Assembly: GCF_032062135.1 (NCBI RefSeq)
Contig: NC_092858.1
Span: 167,189,515-167,253,514, forward strand
DNA length: 64,000 nucleotides
Source of the DNA: Pyxicephalus adspersus
Lineage: Eukaryota > Chordata > Amphibia > Anura > Pyxicephalidae
Direction of reading: 5' to 3'
Part shown: positions 43,176 to 56,220 of the stretch, piece after piece
Layout of the letters: every line of letters starts with the position of its first letter
How positions within the stretch are numbered: position 1 is the first letter of the stretch
Notes under the pieces: model-generated
Databases searched by the model: none
What the model was told of the DNA's origin: nothing
Seen by the model: only the letters and a program-made list of their open reading frames with translations
Translations under genes and position numbers: made by a program

Positions 43176-46100
43176 TAATAGTAATTAAGAACCTCATGTT
43201 GCAGCCAGAACTTTCTTATCATGGGCATCAATATGCCACACAAATATATTATAAAAGCTTGATCCCAATACGCATTATTTGTGATTCGTCTTTGTGTATT
43301 TCATTTTACACTGCTTGTACGGCAGTCTGTACAGCCTATGTCCACCTGTTACAGAAGAGCAGAGCTTTGAGCTTTCTTTCCCACTTGTAATAATATTTGT
43401 AAGACCTTAAAACTTCCCTGTACTGTCAAAGTGTTCACAGAGGCAGCCTGAGAATGAACTCAGCAGAAACAGCTGTGATTATAACACAAAGTATTTCTTA
43501 TAATAGGTCAGTGCACAGAGCAGAGCTGTGCAAAGTGCGAAGACTCACAGCAGCCAATCAAAAATGTTATTTAGGCTGCTTTGACTGAAGTCTAATTGTC
43601 TGAAATAAGTGACAAAATGAAATATATAATAGAAATGCTAGAATGGTCACACTGGGGCATAATAATTATTATATCAAGAAAGTGATCAGGAATTTGATTT
43701 ACACCAGGGGAATTCAGTTACAGTCATAGGGGTTTCTTTTAGGTCCAAATTATATATTGTTTTACATTAAATATCCGACGGCACTTTTTGCACTGTGAGT
43801 GTATTATTAGAAAGCATTGTTGTCTAATGTTCCCCCCATGAATCTGGGTACGATTAGAATTGCAGTTTTGCTTGTTAGCACCATTGCATGGTTTAATGTT
43901 CTCCCATAACACCATTGCAGCAGTTTTTACAAGTACTGCCAAGTATCGGGAAACCCACCTGAGTCCTAGTCATGAGGTCCAAACATTATATCTTTGGGAT
44001 AGGGAAGTGCTATAGGCCTGAGAAAGCTTTAGCTAAATGAATGTGGAAACTTCTATAACAAGTTTTGGTGGTTGTCGCGACAGATCAAGAGGATGGAGGA
44101 TCCTGTTAAAGGTAAGTATAATCCCTTATTAAGCCAGCCTTTAAGAAAACTGGTTACTTTGTCTTGTCCAGGAGAGATATGGATTTAGTTTAAAAAGATT
44201 TAAACCTCATGAAGTCCCAATTCTTCCCCCAACTTGCTATCAATAATTTTTCAGTAGACCTCATGAATATGCTTTACAAGGATTAAGCTTCTTTGGTTTA
44301 CCAATTGGCTACATCATGACCTTTGAAAGGCTGTGATGTGAACCATCTCTGTGTGTTGTGATATATGAAAGTGCAGTTGCGTATAGACCTGCATTATGGT
44401 GCTTTGATGGCACCGTTAAAAATCATGGGACATGAAACAACACATGCAACATCATCTGAATTATCTTCAGATCATGTAAATTCAATTTTAAATCTTGGGT
44501 CAACTTTTTTTGTCCATGGCATTAAATCCTTTCACTTACCTAAAAAGTAGCGAAAAGCGTGGGGTTAATAAGACTAGCACATCCATGTATAGTAAGGGTA
44601 ACCCTTGCCCATGATGTTTAATGGGCAAGGTAAATACTTTTTTGCTGGTATTTCCTATGTATGAATATTATTACAAATACATAATTCTTTGTTTGAAACC
44701 AAGGCCAAAAGCCCCGTCTTTTCTTTCCATTTTTTCTCTATACCTACCAAAAATGTTCCCAGTGATCCTGCCAGTTCCTTTGATGAAGTCACACATCCAT
44801 GTATTGGGGTCATTTTGTATCCTGGCTTCCTAAATGGGACACACACCCTGCATTGGTATAGCATGGCAAGCTTGTATTCCACCAGTGGGATTGTTGCTGA
44901 CCCAGCCATGCTCATGTAGAGTGACACAGGTCTCCAGTAGGTAAAGTGGCTCCTGGGTGCTCCTATGTCATTTTTTTTATCCCAACCCAAGGGACCTAGA
45001 AACATATTTTAAGGCACCCTAAATACTTTTGCAACTTGGTAAATTAGGGTCATTGTTCTCTGCAATGACTCTCCTGAATTTCTGACTTATCACAGAAATA
45101 TGTGCATCTATTCTATGGAAAGTTACATCATCAGTTCTTTATCATGATACCGATATGAAGGGTCCTGTAATCTCAGATGAAAGTGAGATATGACACTGTA
45201 CGTAAGGAGATTGACTGTGAATGTGATAAATCCATATCCTATCTATACATATATCTGTGTATAAGGAGGAACAAGGTCTCATGGGTCTGATGTGGTTATC
45301 CCATATAGCTGGGCTGTTTAAAGGTCATCTCCATCTGAATATATTGTTTTATTGTTATATAGTTATAAGTGAAACACATTCTTTAAAATGAAGGGGAGTT
45401 TAGAACCCAAGGTGGTATGTATCTTCACCACCATATCTCACAGTTTTGCTCAATCATGCAGAAAGTACAGAAAATTATCAGCTAAATGGTTTTCAATTGG
45501 CAAGATCAACAAATTTTTTAAAACATTACGGATGAAGCCAAACATTGTAATGATAAATTTACTATACCTAAAGGGACCAAATATGAGACTTTTTTTGTTA
45601 GGCTCTTATTTATTAAGGTGGGTATCATACTTTTGTGCCTAGGGCAATCAAAAAGTAGTGATGATAAAAGGACATTGTTATGGCCTGTGTTGGCTAACTT
45701 TTTTTAGCTTTTTCACAAAGCCTACAGTAAAGTAAAACCTCTTTGAAGCAGGTCAGTTTCAGGTTATAAGCAGGTCACATGTACCGGTCAATGACTTCAG
45801 AATGATCTCAAACTAATTACATCAACACAAACCCAAAGCCTGCCAACACATAACCTATAATGAACTATTACTGTAATCTTTGATGATACTTTCCATTTCA
45901 GAGTGAAAAGGCTAATTGAACTACTTTAAAAAAAAGCAACATGAACAAAAAAAACTGGGTCATTTTTTCCTGCTGAATCGGTCAGATTTACAGAGAATAT
46001 TATTTTTTCCAGTTTAACTAATTTTCTTATTTTTGTAACCGAACTCCACAAACTATTAGCACAGATGTTTAATATCCCCAACGGCTGGGTTCATTTAGAT

Positions 46101-49050
46101 CGATTTGTTTGAGTTCTGCTGAACAAATATGGCATAAACGACCTCTTTTCATGGAACAAAGCGGCACTCGTTTCATAAGCTGGCGACACATTAATATTCA
46201 AGAAGATCATTTGTGAGTGGTTTGATCCGCAGAAATGAGGCAATTCAGCTCTAACGAGGCGACAAAACCCTGTTTATTTTTTTGAATGGTTTTTAATTTT
46301 TATTTATGTTCAAATAATGAAAAGCTTTATTCAAGGAAAGATAATAGAGAAACCAAATAGATTTGGATGTTTAAGCAGCTATAAAGGCCACTTCATATAG
46401 GAATCACATTTTTGGGGCCTTGGGGGAATTTCTGCATGGCTGCTGCAGTGTTCATCACTCCAGACAATGCAATGGCAAATGTGTCCCTCTTGTAGCTTTC
46501 CTAGTCTCCATGGAGAGAAGCTAAATGGAAATATCTGTTTTGGTTGAATTGTGGTTAAAGTGTGCAAATATGGTTTTCTAGGGTTGCAATTGCTTGGTAG
46601 GTTTCAGCTCTGCCCCCTCAACTACCCCTTGGTTCTCAAAAATAGAAAAAGCAATGATTCATGGTGCAACTGTCCTCGTCTCACTCTTCCTTTAATGTTT
46701 GGCTGGTCAGATTCACTAGCAGAGGAAACCTGTGCAGGTTATATATATAAGTTGCAATTGGTGACCTCTCCCTGAAATTGCTATTTGCTTGCTTTTTACC
46801 TCTGTACTTTCTATGTCATTGACCTGGAATGAGTACACAGCATTGAAATCATAACTAATGAAGTGCATAATTGTTCCAAGCCAATGACTCAAAGTGCTAA
46901 AATCTGTGGATCAGCATGACAGCAAGGCAAGCAAGTAGTAGGAAACTGAAGCCCACATATTACTCTCACTTTTACACTCACATAGTACAGGTTCAGAAAC
47001 ATTCTTCTAATATTTAGAAGATCAGGGGTAGTTTTGTTTCATTTTCAAGTGATTCCAAAAAGAGAAGGTTTTGGTTGACATCTACACCTGGGGTTGCCAT
47101 CTTTCTTGGTGAAAAATTCATTTTTTCGTATAGATAGCATGGGCAACAAGGTCAATTTTCATGGATAACAAGGCCAATACCAGCCATGTTGCAACCCTAC
47201 AGGCTATGCATCTTCTACTTCCCATTGGAGTAAACCCTCCGTAACATTCACTAGCCAATGGGACCACTGTGTATGGTGGCAAGCGGCCAGTTGCAATGTC
47301 GCCATGGCTTCACCATTCTTTTTTGGTTGTTTAGGGCAGTACTACCCCTGACACGGCTCTCACCATCAACCAAAGTTGCAGTTTCTTTAACAATAATTTT
47401 ATTAGAAGAATATTGGGGATAAGGGATACAGAAATCAATAAGTGGGAGTATTGCTAAAATATGAACAACAGGAAAGTTACAATGCATACTAACAAGATAC
47501 TATAATATAACAATACTAACCGCAAGTCGGGGGGAGGGATGTGGAGATGGGGCAAGGGGAATCTGTGGGTAGATGAGGGGGCTATTAAGGCAGGATAAAG
47601 GCGAGGGGGTGAGAAGGAAGTGTTCTCACTTGTATTTGTACTCGGGGGGTGCAAAGCGCCTGCAGCCGAAAAATGTCCAGGAATCCGGAATCACATCTAG
47701 ATAGCTGTGGACATGAGGGGGTCGGTGCAGAAAGGCAATCTATACCACTATGAATTTGTCATGTGTGCCTGGTTAAGCCTCTTCTTTATTTATATATCCA
47801 AAATGTAAAAAAAAGCTCTATTCCTAGAGTTCTGCATGACCTAATTGAATTAATTAGTACATTTAATGTTTTGGGAATATAAATATATTTAATAGGGTGT
47901 TTTGTCTGAAATTCTACCTTGAATAATAACATTTCAGAACCGGTCATTTGCCATCATTGACAACATCCAAAGTACAGGAGAGGATGGTAAAAAGGAAAGC
48001 TGAACCTGACATCATTTTTCAAAGGGCAACACATTTGTCCAGCTCATTACAGTAAATCAATAACAAGTTACGTAAGGCTGCAGATTAGAGAAATTAATGC
48101 TTTTCGGGTTTAATATCATCCTGGTCCGTGGAATTTTCAGATAATCATTCCAAGACATGGTTACACAGTTACGTAAGGAGTTAGACATATGGCCACCAAG
48201 TTCAACCTTACAAAGGAGAACAGAAGGGCGTTATGTCAAGACCTTGCCAGGCAAAGAAAAACAGAAGGGCATTCAACAAGACCTTGTAAGGTTAACTAGT
48301 TACAACCCAATCAAATTGGTTAATGTAATATTGTACCAGTTACACTTTACAACGCACAATGTGTTTTTAGTTTAACAACCCAGACCTTCTTCAGATAGCA
48401 ATAACATCACTTCTATTGCTCAACTGCTCGGTTTCAAAAGTTACCACGCACGTAAATAAACCTGGTGAATGACCTTGATAAATTCTGAGGAATGCACTGC
48501 AAACAGAAAAAAAAAATGCAAAGTAGCCTGAAGAATGAATGTGAGTGTTAAACTGTTACAAAACTGGGCAATTCAATCCGAGCAAATTAGATTTAAAAGA
48601 CAGAAGCAGAGGTCATCTGTCATGATGAACAGATCTAAAGATACAGGTAGTTAAGGTTACTTTTACATATCCTAAAAAATTAGGATTTGCCCCACATTCA
48701 TTGGAAGGAAAGTCCCTTCATCATAAGAACCAACAGGGTGGCTAAGCAAGTGAGTGGGAAGGGGCTAAGCTTGACTGTTGCTACAAAAGCCAAAGATTGC
48801 ATATAACATATTGCATATATTGAATACTTCTTCTTTTTACTAGTTGGGAATGTACTCTTTGCTACTATTATTTCCTTAAAGCAATCCTGTACCTTGCCCA
48901 CGTAGCATAAGGCAATATGTTCTCCTCAAAGCCTACCTTTCCAGTAGACATACATTCTTTCTCCAAGGCTTTCTATGTGGAGCTTCCATTGGGCTTGGGA
49001 CCCTCTTCCTGCCCTCAAGTGCAGGACAAATTACCAATCACCAGTGCTGG
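43176..49050. other. Repeat-poor non-coding region, 5.9 kb
   Basis: The longest part of the window without recognised mobile elements. Open frames reach 116 codons, all overlapping others on the opposite strand and without domains. High-complexity segments at 43420-43620 and 46080-46280 look like conserved non-coding DNA by style only. A small duplicated phrase (GAACAGAAGGGC / AAACAGAAGGGC, each near AAGACCTTG) lies at 48217-48290. No gene supported. Confidence 0.35.
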
Positions 49051-49057
49051 GAGATGG

Positions 49058-49273
49058 GGCCTGATTTATTAAAGCTTTCCAAGACTGGAGAGGATAGACT
49101 GTCATGAGGGAACCTAGGTCATCCAGCAAACCTGGAACAGATTGGGTCCAATATTGAAAACATTTTTCAAATATTAGCACATGATTTAAAGAAATCTATT
49201 CTAGGTTTGCTGGCTCACCTAGGTTCACCCATGATAGTCTATCTGCTCCAGCCTTGGGAGATCTTTGATAATG
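49058..49273. mobile_element. Foldback element family C
   Basis: The left arm (GGCCTGATTTATTAAAGC, then TTCCAAGACTGGAGAGGATA, CCAGCAAACCTGGAAC) and the right arm (GGTTTGCTGGCTCACC, ATAGTCTATCTGCTCCAGCC, TTGGGAGATC) are inverted copies around a short AT-rich centre. Confidence 0.8.
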
Positions 49274-50067
49274 TTCCTCCTTACCTGAAAGAGTTAGGTG
49301 CCAGTGATAGGTGAGGATGTGCTGCTAGGAAAGTAGACATTAAAGATGAACCTTTTACTTTGCCCTGCATAGTATTAGCTAAAATAAGCTAAAGATGATC
49401 CAACAATTTTTAGGTCAGCCCTGATCCTCTATTATTTTTTTCAACTCTGGAATTTAGCATGCACACCTGCATGACTGCACATGTGCACTGCATACTCGCA
49501 AAGACATGTGCACATGCAAATGGCTAGCTATAACCCCAAGCAATCTTTTTCAATACCATCCTGATACTCAAGCTTATCCCTGTGTTTGGTTTTCCTGAGG
49601 CTGAAACTCCCATCGGAAGTCTGTAGTTAGGTATGATGGTCAACCAGATAGCATTTGTTTATTTTTTTTTCAAAAGGGGAGGTCAGCTGGTTGCATACTT
49701 GTTTCTCTCATTGCTTACTTCCCAAAATAGTACACAACTTTTCTATATGCGATCAGTGATGTAGAAAAGACTGCAGTCTCAGACAGTCAGTATTGGTGAC
49801 CAGTATTCCATGTGAGGTTATAATCACTGTTTACACTGAACTCAGCTGCTTGCTCGCTTATTCACACATCTGTAACCTTTCACTTAAATGCCATGTCTAG
49901 TTTATGTCAACACTACTGTGTAAAGCTTTGTTACATCATGTGTTCATAACATGATTACAGAGTATATCTGTCACCAACATTTTATATTTAATGCTGAACT
50001 GTGGGAAAAAATTACCCTTGCAGTGCAGCCCAATTCTACACAGCATGATATACTGTAAATCCTTTCT

Positions 50068-50545
50068 TTAACTTCTTGAGTGGTAACCTCAAGTGTGGCT
50101 CGGGGTAAAAAAAAAAAAAAACAGCTGAAAGCGGTAACCCTTAGCCACACTCCTGGTAGCTAAAAAGTAATAAATAAAAACTTACCTGGTCCTATCAGCG
50201 TCCTCCAGCGTCCCCCAGTGTCCTGCCATCCTCTGGCTGCACCTTCTTCCTTAAATCTGTCCCCTGGCGAGTGCGCTGAAGTTCCCCGGGAGAGCCCAGT
50301 GACATCAGTTCATGTGACCGTTGCTGTGCGTGGCACGAATTTCAATACACTGGATTTATATGTCTAAAAGCAGTACATTGTTTTTAATGAAAGTTAATTT
50401 TACAGTGTAATATAATAGTTTGAGTTTAATAAAGTTTGAAGCACAAAATCATGTCAAAGTTTATTATTTTATTATTAAATGTATTTTTTTTATTTATTAG
50501 TTTCACATGATTTTATGTTTCAAACTTTATTATACTCATACTATT
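50068..50545. mobile_element. TTAA-type MITE, 3' truncated
   Basis: TTAA at 50068-50071, then CTTCTTGAGTGGTAACCTCA and GGCTCGGGGTAAAAA as in the 3423 copy, and a GCGTCCTCCAGCGTCCCCCA region. At 50420-50542 an internal inverted repeat (AATAAAGTTTGAA on one side, TTCAAACTTTATT in effect on the other) brackets an AT-rich centre. No right TTAA end is found. Confidence 0.55.
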
Positions 50546-50644
50546 AGTGTTACTATTATTGGTGTCCCCCAGAAAAAAGAACTGCTTGGAAAGATATAAT
50601 AGTAATTGATCACATTTAACTGGACTTGTTCTTGAAATGTTGAA

Positions 50645-50677
50645 GACTTTTCACAGCTTTCCAAGCTGCTTCATCAG
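50645..50677 (-). ncRNA. Hammerhead-like motif, second subtype
   Basis: On the minus strand CTGATGA is followed by a clear helix (CAGCTT, loop GGA, AAGCTG), then GAAAAGTC. Both catalytic boxes (CUGAUGA, GAAA) and a GUC triplet are intact, and helix II is perfect over 6 bp. No helix I or helix III of normal length can be drawn. Confidence 0.3.
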
Positions 50678-51644
50678 AAAGAAAAAACTACAGAATCATC
50701 TTCTACATTATAAGAACACATCCAAGGAATCCAAGCACTTGTGAAAATGGTTTCAAGTGAGAAGGTTCAGAAGAAAGGAAAGGCATTGGATTTACAGACA
50801 GGCTCAGTGAGCTTATGGACATTGCAGGCAGGTCCCATACATTGCCAAGTTCTTCAGACATGATATTTGTTGCACCCCCTTGATGGCAACTCTGATGCCT
50901 TCCCTCCAAGCCTGGTGCCATCTGGCCAACCTCTAGATATACAGCTGCTATTAAAAAGCAGAAATGCTTCTCTTATCCTTTTCTCTCCTACCTAGAAAGT
51001 TGAAGGGAACTTGAGAGCACCAGCCTTTTATGGAAAATAGACATATTGTAAGCGAAGGTGCTCTTAAACAGGTCCCTAATCGAAAACAAGAGATCGCAAT
51101 AAATTGCTAATGCAGTTCTAGCCATTCTCCACCTCCAAAAGGAAAAAAAATATTCATAAATACATTTGAAAAGAGGATCAGTCACTAGTTATAAGCAATC
51201 ACAAGTTTGTTTTGCATATTGAAAACACCAGGTAGATGTTTGGCAGGTCTGTATTAACATGCTGACAAGCCTGGTTGGGTTTTAGTTACAAAAGGTTATC
51301 TATTTACCAAAAAGGTTGACAAAGAACATGGGTTACTGCCAGATGGATTATTTTGCATATGGAGGCAAATGTTAGTTTTTGCACATTTCACCACAATTAT
51401 TTAGCATAGGACTTTATTTTTTTAAAGCTGCAGAAGTCTTGAAATATTTTGGACACCTGACACAGTTATTCAAGTTTCTTGGATATCCCATTCCTAAATC
51501 CCCAAATGAGCACAATGAAGTTGCCCAATTTGTAGCTATATCGACTTTAGCTATTCTGGGAGCTTTATATACCATTTTAGAGTGTATTTGTTGGAATTTG
51601 TGCCCACTTAGTCAAAATACCATTTGCAAGTATTGGTACTGATG

Positions 51645-51953
51645 TTGGGGAACAGTGTTTCCCATTCCTTTTTGCATGGGGGAACTTTTAAAATAACTTT
51701 TAGGTCTTCAGGGAACCCTTTTTTAATTACTATATTCTCAGCTCACATTATATTAGCTTGGAGATCAGTGGGAAGAATTCGTTTTACATTGCTGGCTATT
51801 AGGAAAAAATTCACTCTTACAGATGATGAATGATCATTAAACCATTAAACTGTCCCGAGAGTCACAAATTGCTCATTGTTGAAGAAACCCCAGCAATTTC
51901 GGGAGGAACCCTGGGGTTTCATAGAACCCTAGTAGAGGAACATTGTTGGAGAA
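51645..51953 (-). mobile_element. hAT-like family D element
   Basis: 51653-51945 starts CAGTGTTTCCCATTCC and ends GGAACATTG. TTGGGGAA (51645-51652) and TTGGAGAA (51946-51953) are a 7-of-8 target duplication. Family D words AGGTCTTCAGGGAACCC, GGGAAGAATTCG and CTCTTACAGAT are present in reverse order. Confidence 0.8.
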
Positions 51954-52620
51954 GAAGACCTAACTGAGCTTTAGCAATCCAAATCATAACAAAGGTGTTT
52001 AGTAAAGTTGAGGTTAACGCTCTGTTCAGCTCCATCAAAATAAGTCTTCCTGGAAATGGCTTTGTGCACATTTAGAACATTTGTATTAATTTGAATTGAG
52101 TGAACTTTCTGCCTTTTGTGCATTGGTTACAATTGGTGGCTTACGGACTGGTTTTACTCTTCTATTAGAATTGCTGTTTAATTCCCCTACATGTTTACCT
52201 TTAGCACATTATTATGAGAGTCATGTAAGTATGTGGTTGAAAAACAATGTTCTTTCCTTATATTGCCCCGGGCCCCAACTCATACATATTCAATGTGAGT
52301 CACTCGAATTAACAACCATTTAACATGGTCACAAGACTGCAGTTACCTTACACATAAAAGCTCATTCTGTAACCTCATCATGTAGAAATCCCGATACACT
52401 TAAACACCAAAACTTGAACAGCACGTGTAGGATTGATGAAAACATGCAATTTGTGTGAAGCTAACGACTTTATTTGTTTGCTCTGCACCCATTTCTAAAC
52501 CACCCTTAGATTAGAAGGTTTGCCTAAATTGAGCATTGTTTTTTAGATTAAATAATAGACACAAATATATTTTTGTGAAGACATGCAAAGGTAGTGGGAA
52601 AATACTTCCTTGCACTTCTT

Positions 52621-52862
52621 TTTAAAGTGGAACTAAACCCGTGTTACTCACCTGTCCCTGTTCCCTTGCAGGGCGCCGCCATCTTACTTGTTCGTTATTT
52701 CCCATTGGTCATCTTGATTGGCTGTGCTGGTATACCGTAACATTCATTCCTGGCACAGATGGGAGAAGCTGGGATTGTTGTTATTGGTGATCAGGCAGGT
52801 AGGAGGGATTGCCGGACCCTTTCTACAATAATAACCTACCTGTTAAAATGTTAAGTTCCACA
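52621..52862. mobile_element. Family B TIR element, compact
   Basis: TTTAAAGTGGAACTAAACCC at the left and GTTAAGTTCCACACAGG at the right are inverted repeats. The middle has CACCTGTCCCTGTTCCCTTG, GCGCCGCCATCTTACTTG, CATCTTGATTGGCTG and TGATCAGGCAGGTAGG. The shortest complete copy. Confidence 0.7.
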
Positions 52863-52967
52863 CAGGCTGGGATAGGTACTTAACAAGATTATATTGTAAC
52901 AAGAATTTTTTTGGATTACTACGCTGGATGTAGACATTAGGATGTAGACATGTGCATTTTAAACATG

Positions 52968-53258
52968 CATTTGGCCAGTGTTTCTCAGCCAGGGTTCAGT
53001 GGAACTATAGGGGTACTCCAGAGGTTGCTAGTGGTTCCTTGAACCATGTGCAATTTGGACTGCTCGCGTCAGTTTCCATTGACAGCGGTTATTATTTTGG
53101 CTATGAGCTACGGTTGTGAGGGTTTCTTCCCATTGACCCCCACACTTATGTACTGTGAGCTGTGGGTATAATAAAATTTAGTAGGGGCTCCCTAAAGACC
53201 TGAAAGTTATTTCAAGGGATGCTCCATGTTAAAAAGGTCAAAAAAGGTCAAATTTGGC
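52968..53258 (+). mobile_element. hAT-like family D element
   Basis: 52976-53250 starts CAGTGTTTCTCAGCCAGGGT. Flanks CATTTGGC (52968-52975) and AATTTGGC (53251-53258) match at 7 of 8 bases. It contains GAGGTTGCTAGTGGTTCCTT, CTTCCCATTGACCCCCACAC and CATGTTAAAAAGGTC. The AAAAAGGTCA word at its end is duplicated in tandem. Confidence 0.75.
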
Positions 53259-54107
53259 TGTATATTTAAACGATAATCTTAAAATTTGCATTACAATGCC
53301 GTAGTATTTATTATACAGCCTAATATTATATTTAATTATTAGGAGGTGCACATTTACCATCCAGGCACGCTAAACATCCATAAATCAGAATGCATTTATT
53401 CAATAGGGTGATCCTAAATTTGCCAAATTTCCAGCAGAAATAACTCGCTTTCCTATAGTTAATGAAAAGTTCTATATTTACCGGCTGGCTCAGGAAATAA
53501 CCAGCTAGATGATAGGCTTAGCTAATAAGTGTCATTCCTCTGGTCTGCAAATAACATTCAGCCATTATCCCTGATAACCTGACAACCATAAACAGACCTG
53601 TAGTGATATCACATTTTGCTTGTTTAAACTTTATTAACTTAAAGCTGAGCAGTTTTTCTGAACTTTAACCTTGCATTGACCTTTGTGTTTGCAGTGAAAA
53701 CTGCCCTTTGGAATGAGAAAATGCTTATTTACATTTGTATCAGTCTTCTTCCTTTTCTTGAAGCTTTTATAGCCAGTTGATGTTAATCTGAGTTTTATCT
53801 CCTGCCAGCGATTCATTGTGCCTTCTTGGTTTTACCCACTTTCCTGGTTGCCCATAGGAGCCCCAATAATTAATTAAAGAAAAGGGGTGTTGTGGGTGCA
53901 CAAGTATTGGAACACAAAATGGACCCTATATTAGGTGAACCTCTTAAATTTGGTGGCCAAGTACAGGTTTGCTTTAAACTTTAATTTGTGCATAACCTCT
54001 ATTGAAATCAATTGCCATAAAATAATCTGGTGTCACGCCTGTCTGCCTAGGCATTTATAGTCGGATAATACAAGCATGTACGTCTTTACAAATAGATAAT
54101 CCAGCAC

Positions 54108-54540
54108 TTGGATTACGTCCGCCATTTGAACTCTTTACCTGGTCTTAGCCAAAAATCCATTCCACTGATTGCTTTAGGTACATGACCTTCTTCTGGGTTC
54201 GTGGTGGGTGGCTGACCATTTTACATACAAGGAAATAAACTGGAATGCCATTTAAATAAAATTGTTCTATAACAGATTTGCCTGCACCCCAGGTATACAT
54301 TTTAGTCTAAATGAATCATTAAGGATTTTATTTCATATGCCACTTCAGTTTAATGAATCCTTATTTCCAAAGCCACAAAATAGAACATAACATTGTGTTC
54401 TAATATTCTCCAGACGTCATAGAAATGACAGCCCATGGACCGAGCATTGGTGGGATCCTTGTGTAGGTCACTAATAAAAACTCGTTACAATCGAGGTTGG
54501 GGATTATCCTTTGGGTTTTTATTTCCTTCTCCTACCTGCA
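54108..54540 (+). repeat. First copy of a 1.65-kb-spaced duplication
   Basis: Shares with 55755-56220 an almost identical 44-base core (from GACCTTCTTCTGGGTTCG to GGTGGGTGGCTGACCAT), then TGCACCCCAGGTAT, CATATGCCAC and further words in the same order. Similarity beyond the core is moderate. Nature unknown. Confidence 0.7.
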
Positions 54541-54693
54541 ATGTGAAAGTGGAATGTAATATTATCTGGAAACCACAACTAGCACTCCCTTTCTAAATTG
54601 GTTTGGCTGTTCTAAGAAAAAGGTGTTACAAAGGATTGACACCCATTATAATGATCTGTCTCTTGGCTTTACCAGATACTAGTTATCTCATCT

Positions 54694-54807
54694 TTAACCA
54701 CTTGAATCCTAGAGCATTTTTTTGTTTTGGCCATTCTTAGATTGCACATATTATACAATTTTGTGTTTGTAGTCAATTCCAATGTATTATATATAAGATA
54801 GTTTTTT
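54694..54807 (+). mobile_element. TTAA-type MITE-like left end, cut by gap
   Basis: TTAA (54694-54697) followed by CCACTTGAATCCTAGAGCAT, a TTTTGGCCATTCTTAGATTG segment and an AT-rich stretch into the gap. The opening resembles the other TTAA-type elements. The sequence after the gap (55561-55690) may be its continuation. Confidence 0.4.
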
Positions 54808-55560
54808 NNNNNNNNNNNNNNNNNNNNNNNNNNNNNNNNNNNNNNNNNNNNNNNNNNNNNNNNNNNNNNNNNNNNNNNNNNNNNNNNNNNNNNNNNNNNN
54901 NNNNNNNNNNNNNNNNNNNNNNNNNNNNNNNNNNNNNNNNNNNNNNNNNNNNNNNNNNNNNNNNNNNNNNNNNNNNNNNNNNNNNNNNNNNNNNNNNNNN
55001 NNNNNNNNNNNNNNNNNNNNNNNNNNNNNNNNNNNNNNNNNNNNNNNNNNNNNNNNNNNNNNNNNNNNNNNNNNNNNNNNNNNNNNNNNNNNNNNNNNNN
55101 NNNNNNNNNNNNNNNNNNNNNNNNNNNNNNNNNNNNNNNNNNNNNNNNNNNNNNNNNNNNNNNNNNNNNNNNNNNNNNNNNNNNNNNNNNNNNNNNNNNN
55201 NNNNNNNNNNNNNNNNNNNNNNNNNNNNNNNNNNNNNNNNNNNNNNNNNNNNNNNNNNNNNNNNNNNNNNNNNNNNNNNNNNNNNNNNNNNNNNNNNNNN
55301 NNNNNNNNNNNNNNNNNNNNNNNNNNNNNNNNNNNNNNNNNNNNNNNNNNNNNNNNNNNNNNNNNNNNNNNNNNNNNNNNNNNNNNNNNNNNNNNNNNNN
55401 NNNNNNNNNNNNNNNNNNNNNNNNNNNNNNNNNNNNNNNNNNNNNNNNNNNNNNNNNNNNNNNNNNNNNNNNNNNNNNNNNNNNNNNNNNNNNNNNNNNN
55501 NNNNNNNNNNNNNNNNNNNNNNNNNNNNNNNNNNNNNNNNNNNNNNNNNNNNNNNNNNNN
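54808..55560. other. Assembly gap (753 N)
   Basis: A run of N. Long open frames across it are artefacts. Confidence 0.99.
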
Positions 55561-55754
55561 ATATAAAGATCACTGAGACCAGTGAGAAACACTTTTATAA
55601 ATAGTTTAACAAGGAAAAAAACAGAACTGTAAGGAAACAACCAAAAGAAAAACAGACCTGTAAAAATGAAATCAGAATTAGTCAAAGCTAAGTCTGACCT
55701 TTATTGGCCTGAAATAGGCAAAGTAAAAAATAGGAATCAGCCCTGTTAGCAGCA

Positions 55755-56220
55755 TGGCGACTTGGATTATGTCCCTAGTCCAATGTCTAACTAAACAAAA
55801 ATTTGTCCATGTTGATTCCTTGAACTAATAAGTACAAGACCTTCTTCTGGGTTCCTGGTGGGTGGCTGACCATAAAATAAGAGTATAAAAACACTGGAAT
55901 GGTATTCAAATTAAATGGTTCTAGCTTGCACCCCAGGTATGATTGAATCATTCATTTATTCAGGATTCGATTTCACATGCCACACCGGTTAAACAAATCC
56001 ATATTAACTGTATTTCTTGAGACACGTCGTAAAATGTTACGATGAATGTTAGTGCATTCTAATTGTCCCTGGCCTGAGAACCTTAAAAAGCACAGGAATG
56101 TCAGCCTACCGGTCATGCGGTTCTATGCTGCATACATGGGTGATTGATAAAAACTAGGTCAGAGAAAAGTAAAGTGATTAGGTATTGGTTTTAAGGTTCC
56201 CCTCTTTAATTAGTTCTGGG
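55755..56220 (+). repeat. Second copy of the 1.65-kb-spaced duplication
   Basis: Direct-orientation partner of 54108-54540; see there. It contains AAGTACAAGACCTTCTTCTG, GGTGGGTGGCTGACCAT, CACTGGAATGGTATTCAAAT and GCTTGCACCCCAGGTATG. Confidence 0.7.

Noticed and set aside
47088..47199. Short element with GGGTTGC ends
   Set aside because: Inverted ends of about 7 bases only and no convincing target duplication; could be chance.
54669..55685. Minus-strand open frame of 338 codons
   Set aside because: Most of it is N; the readable ends show no domain.
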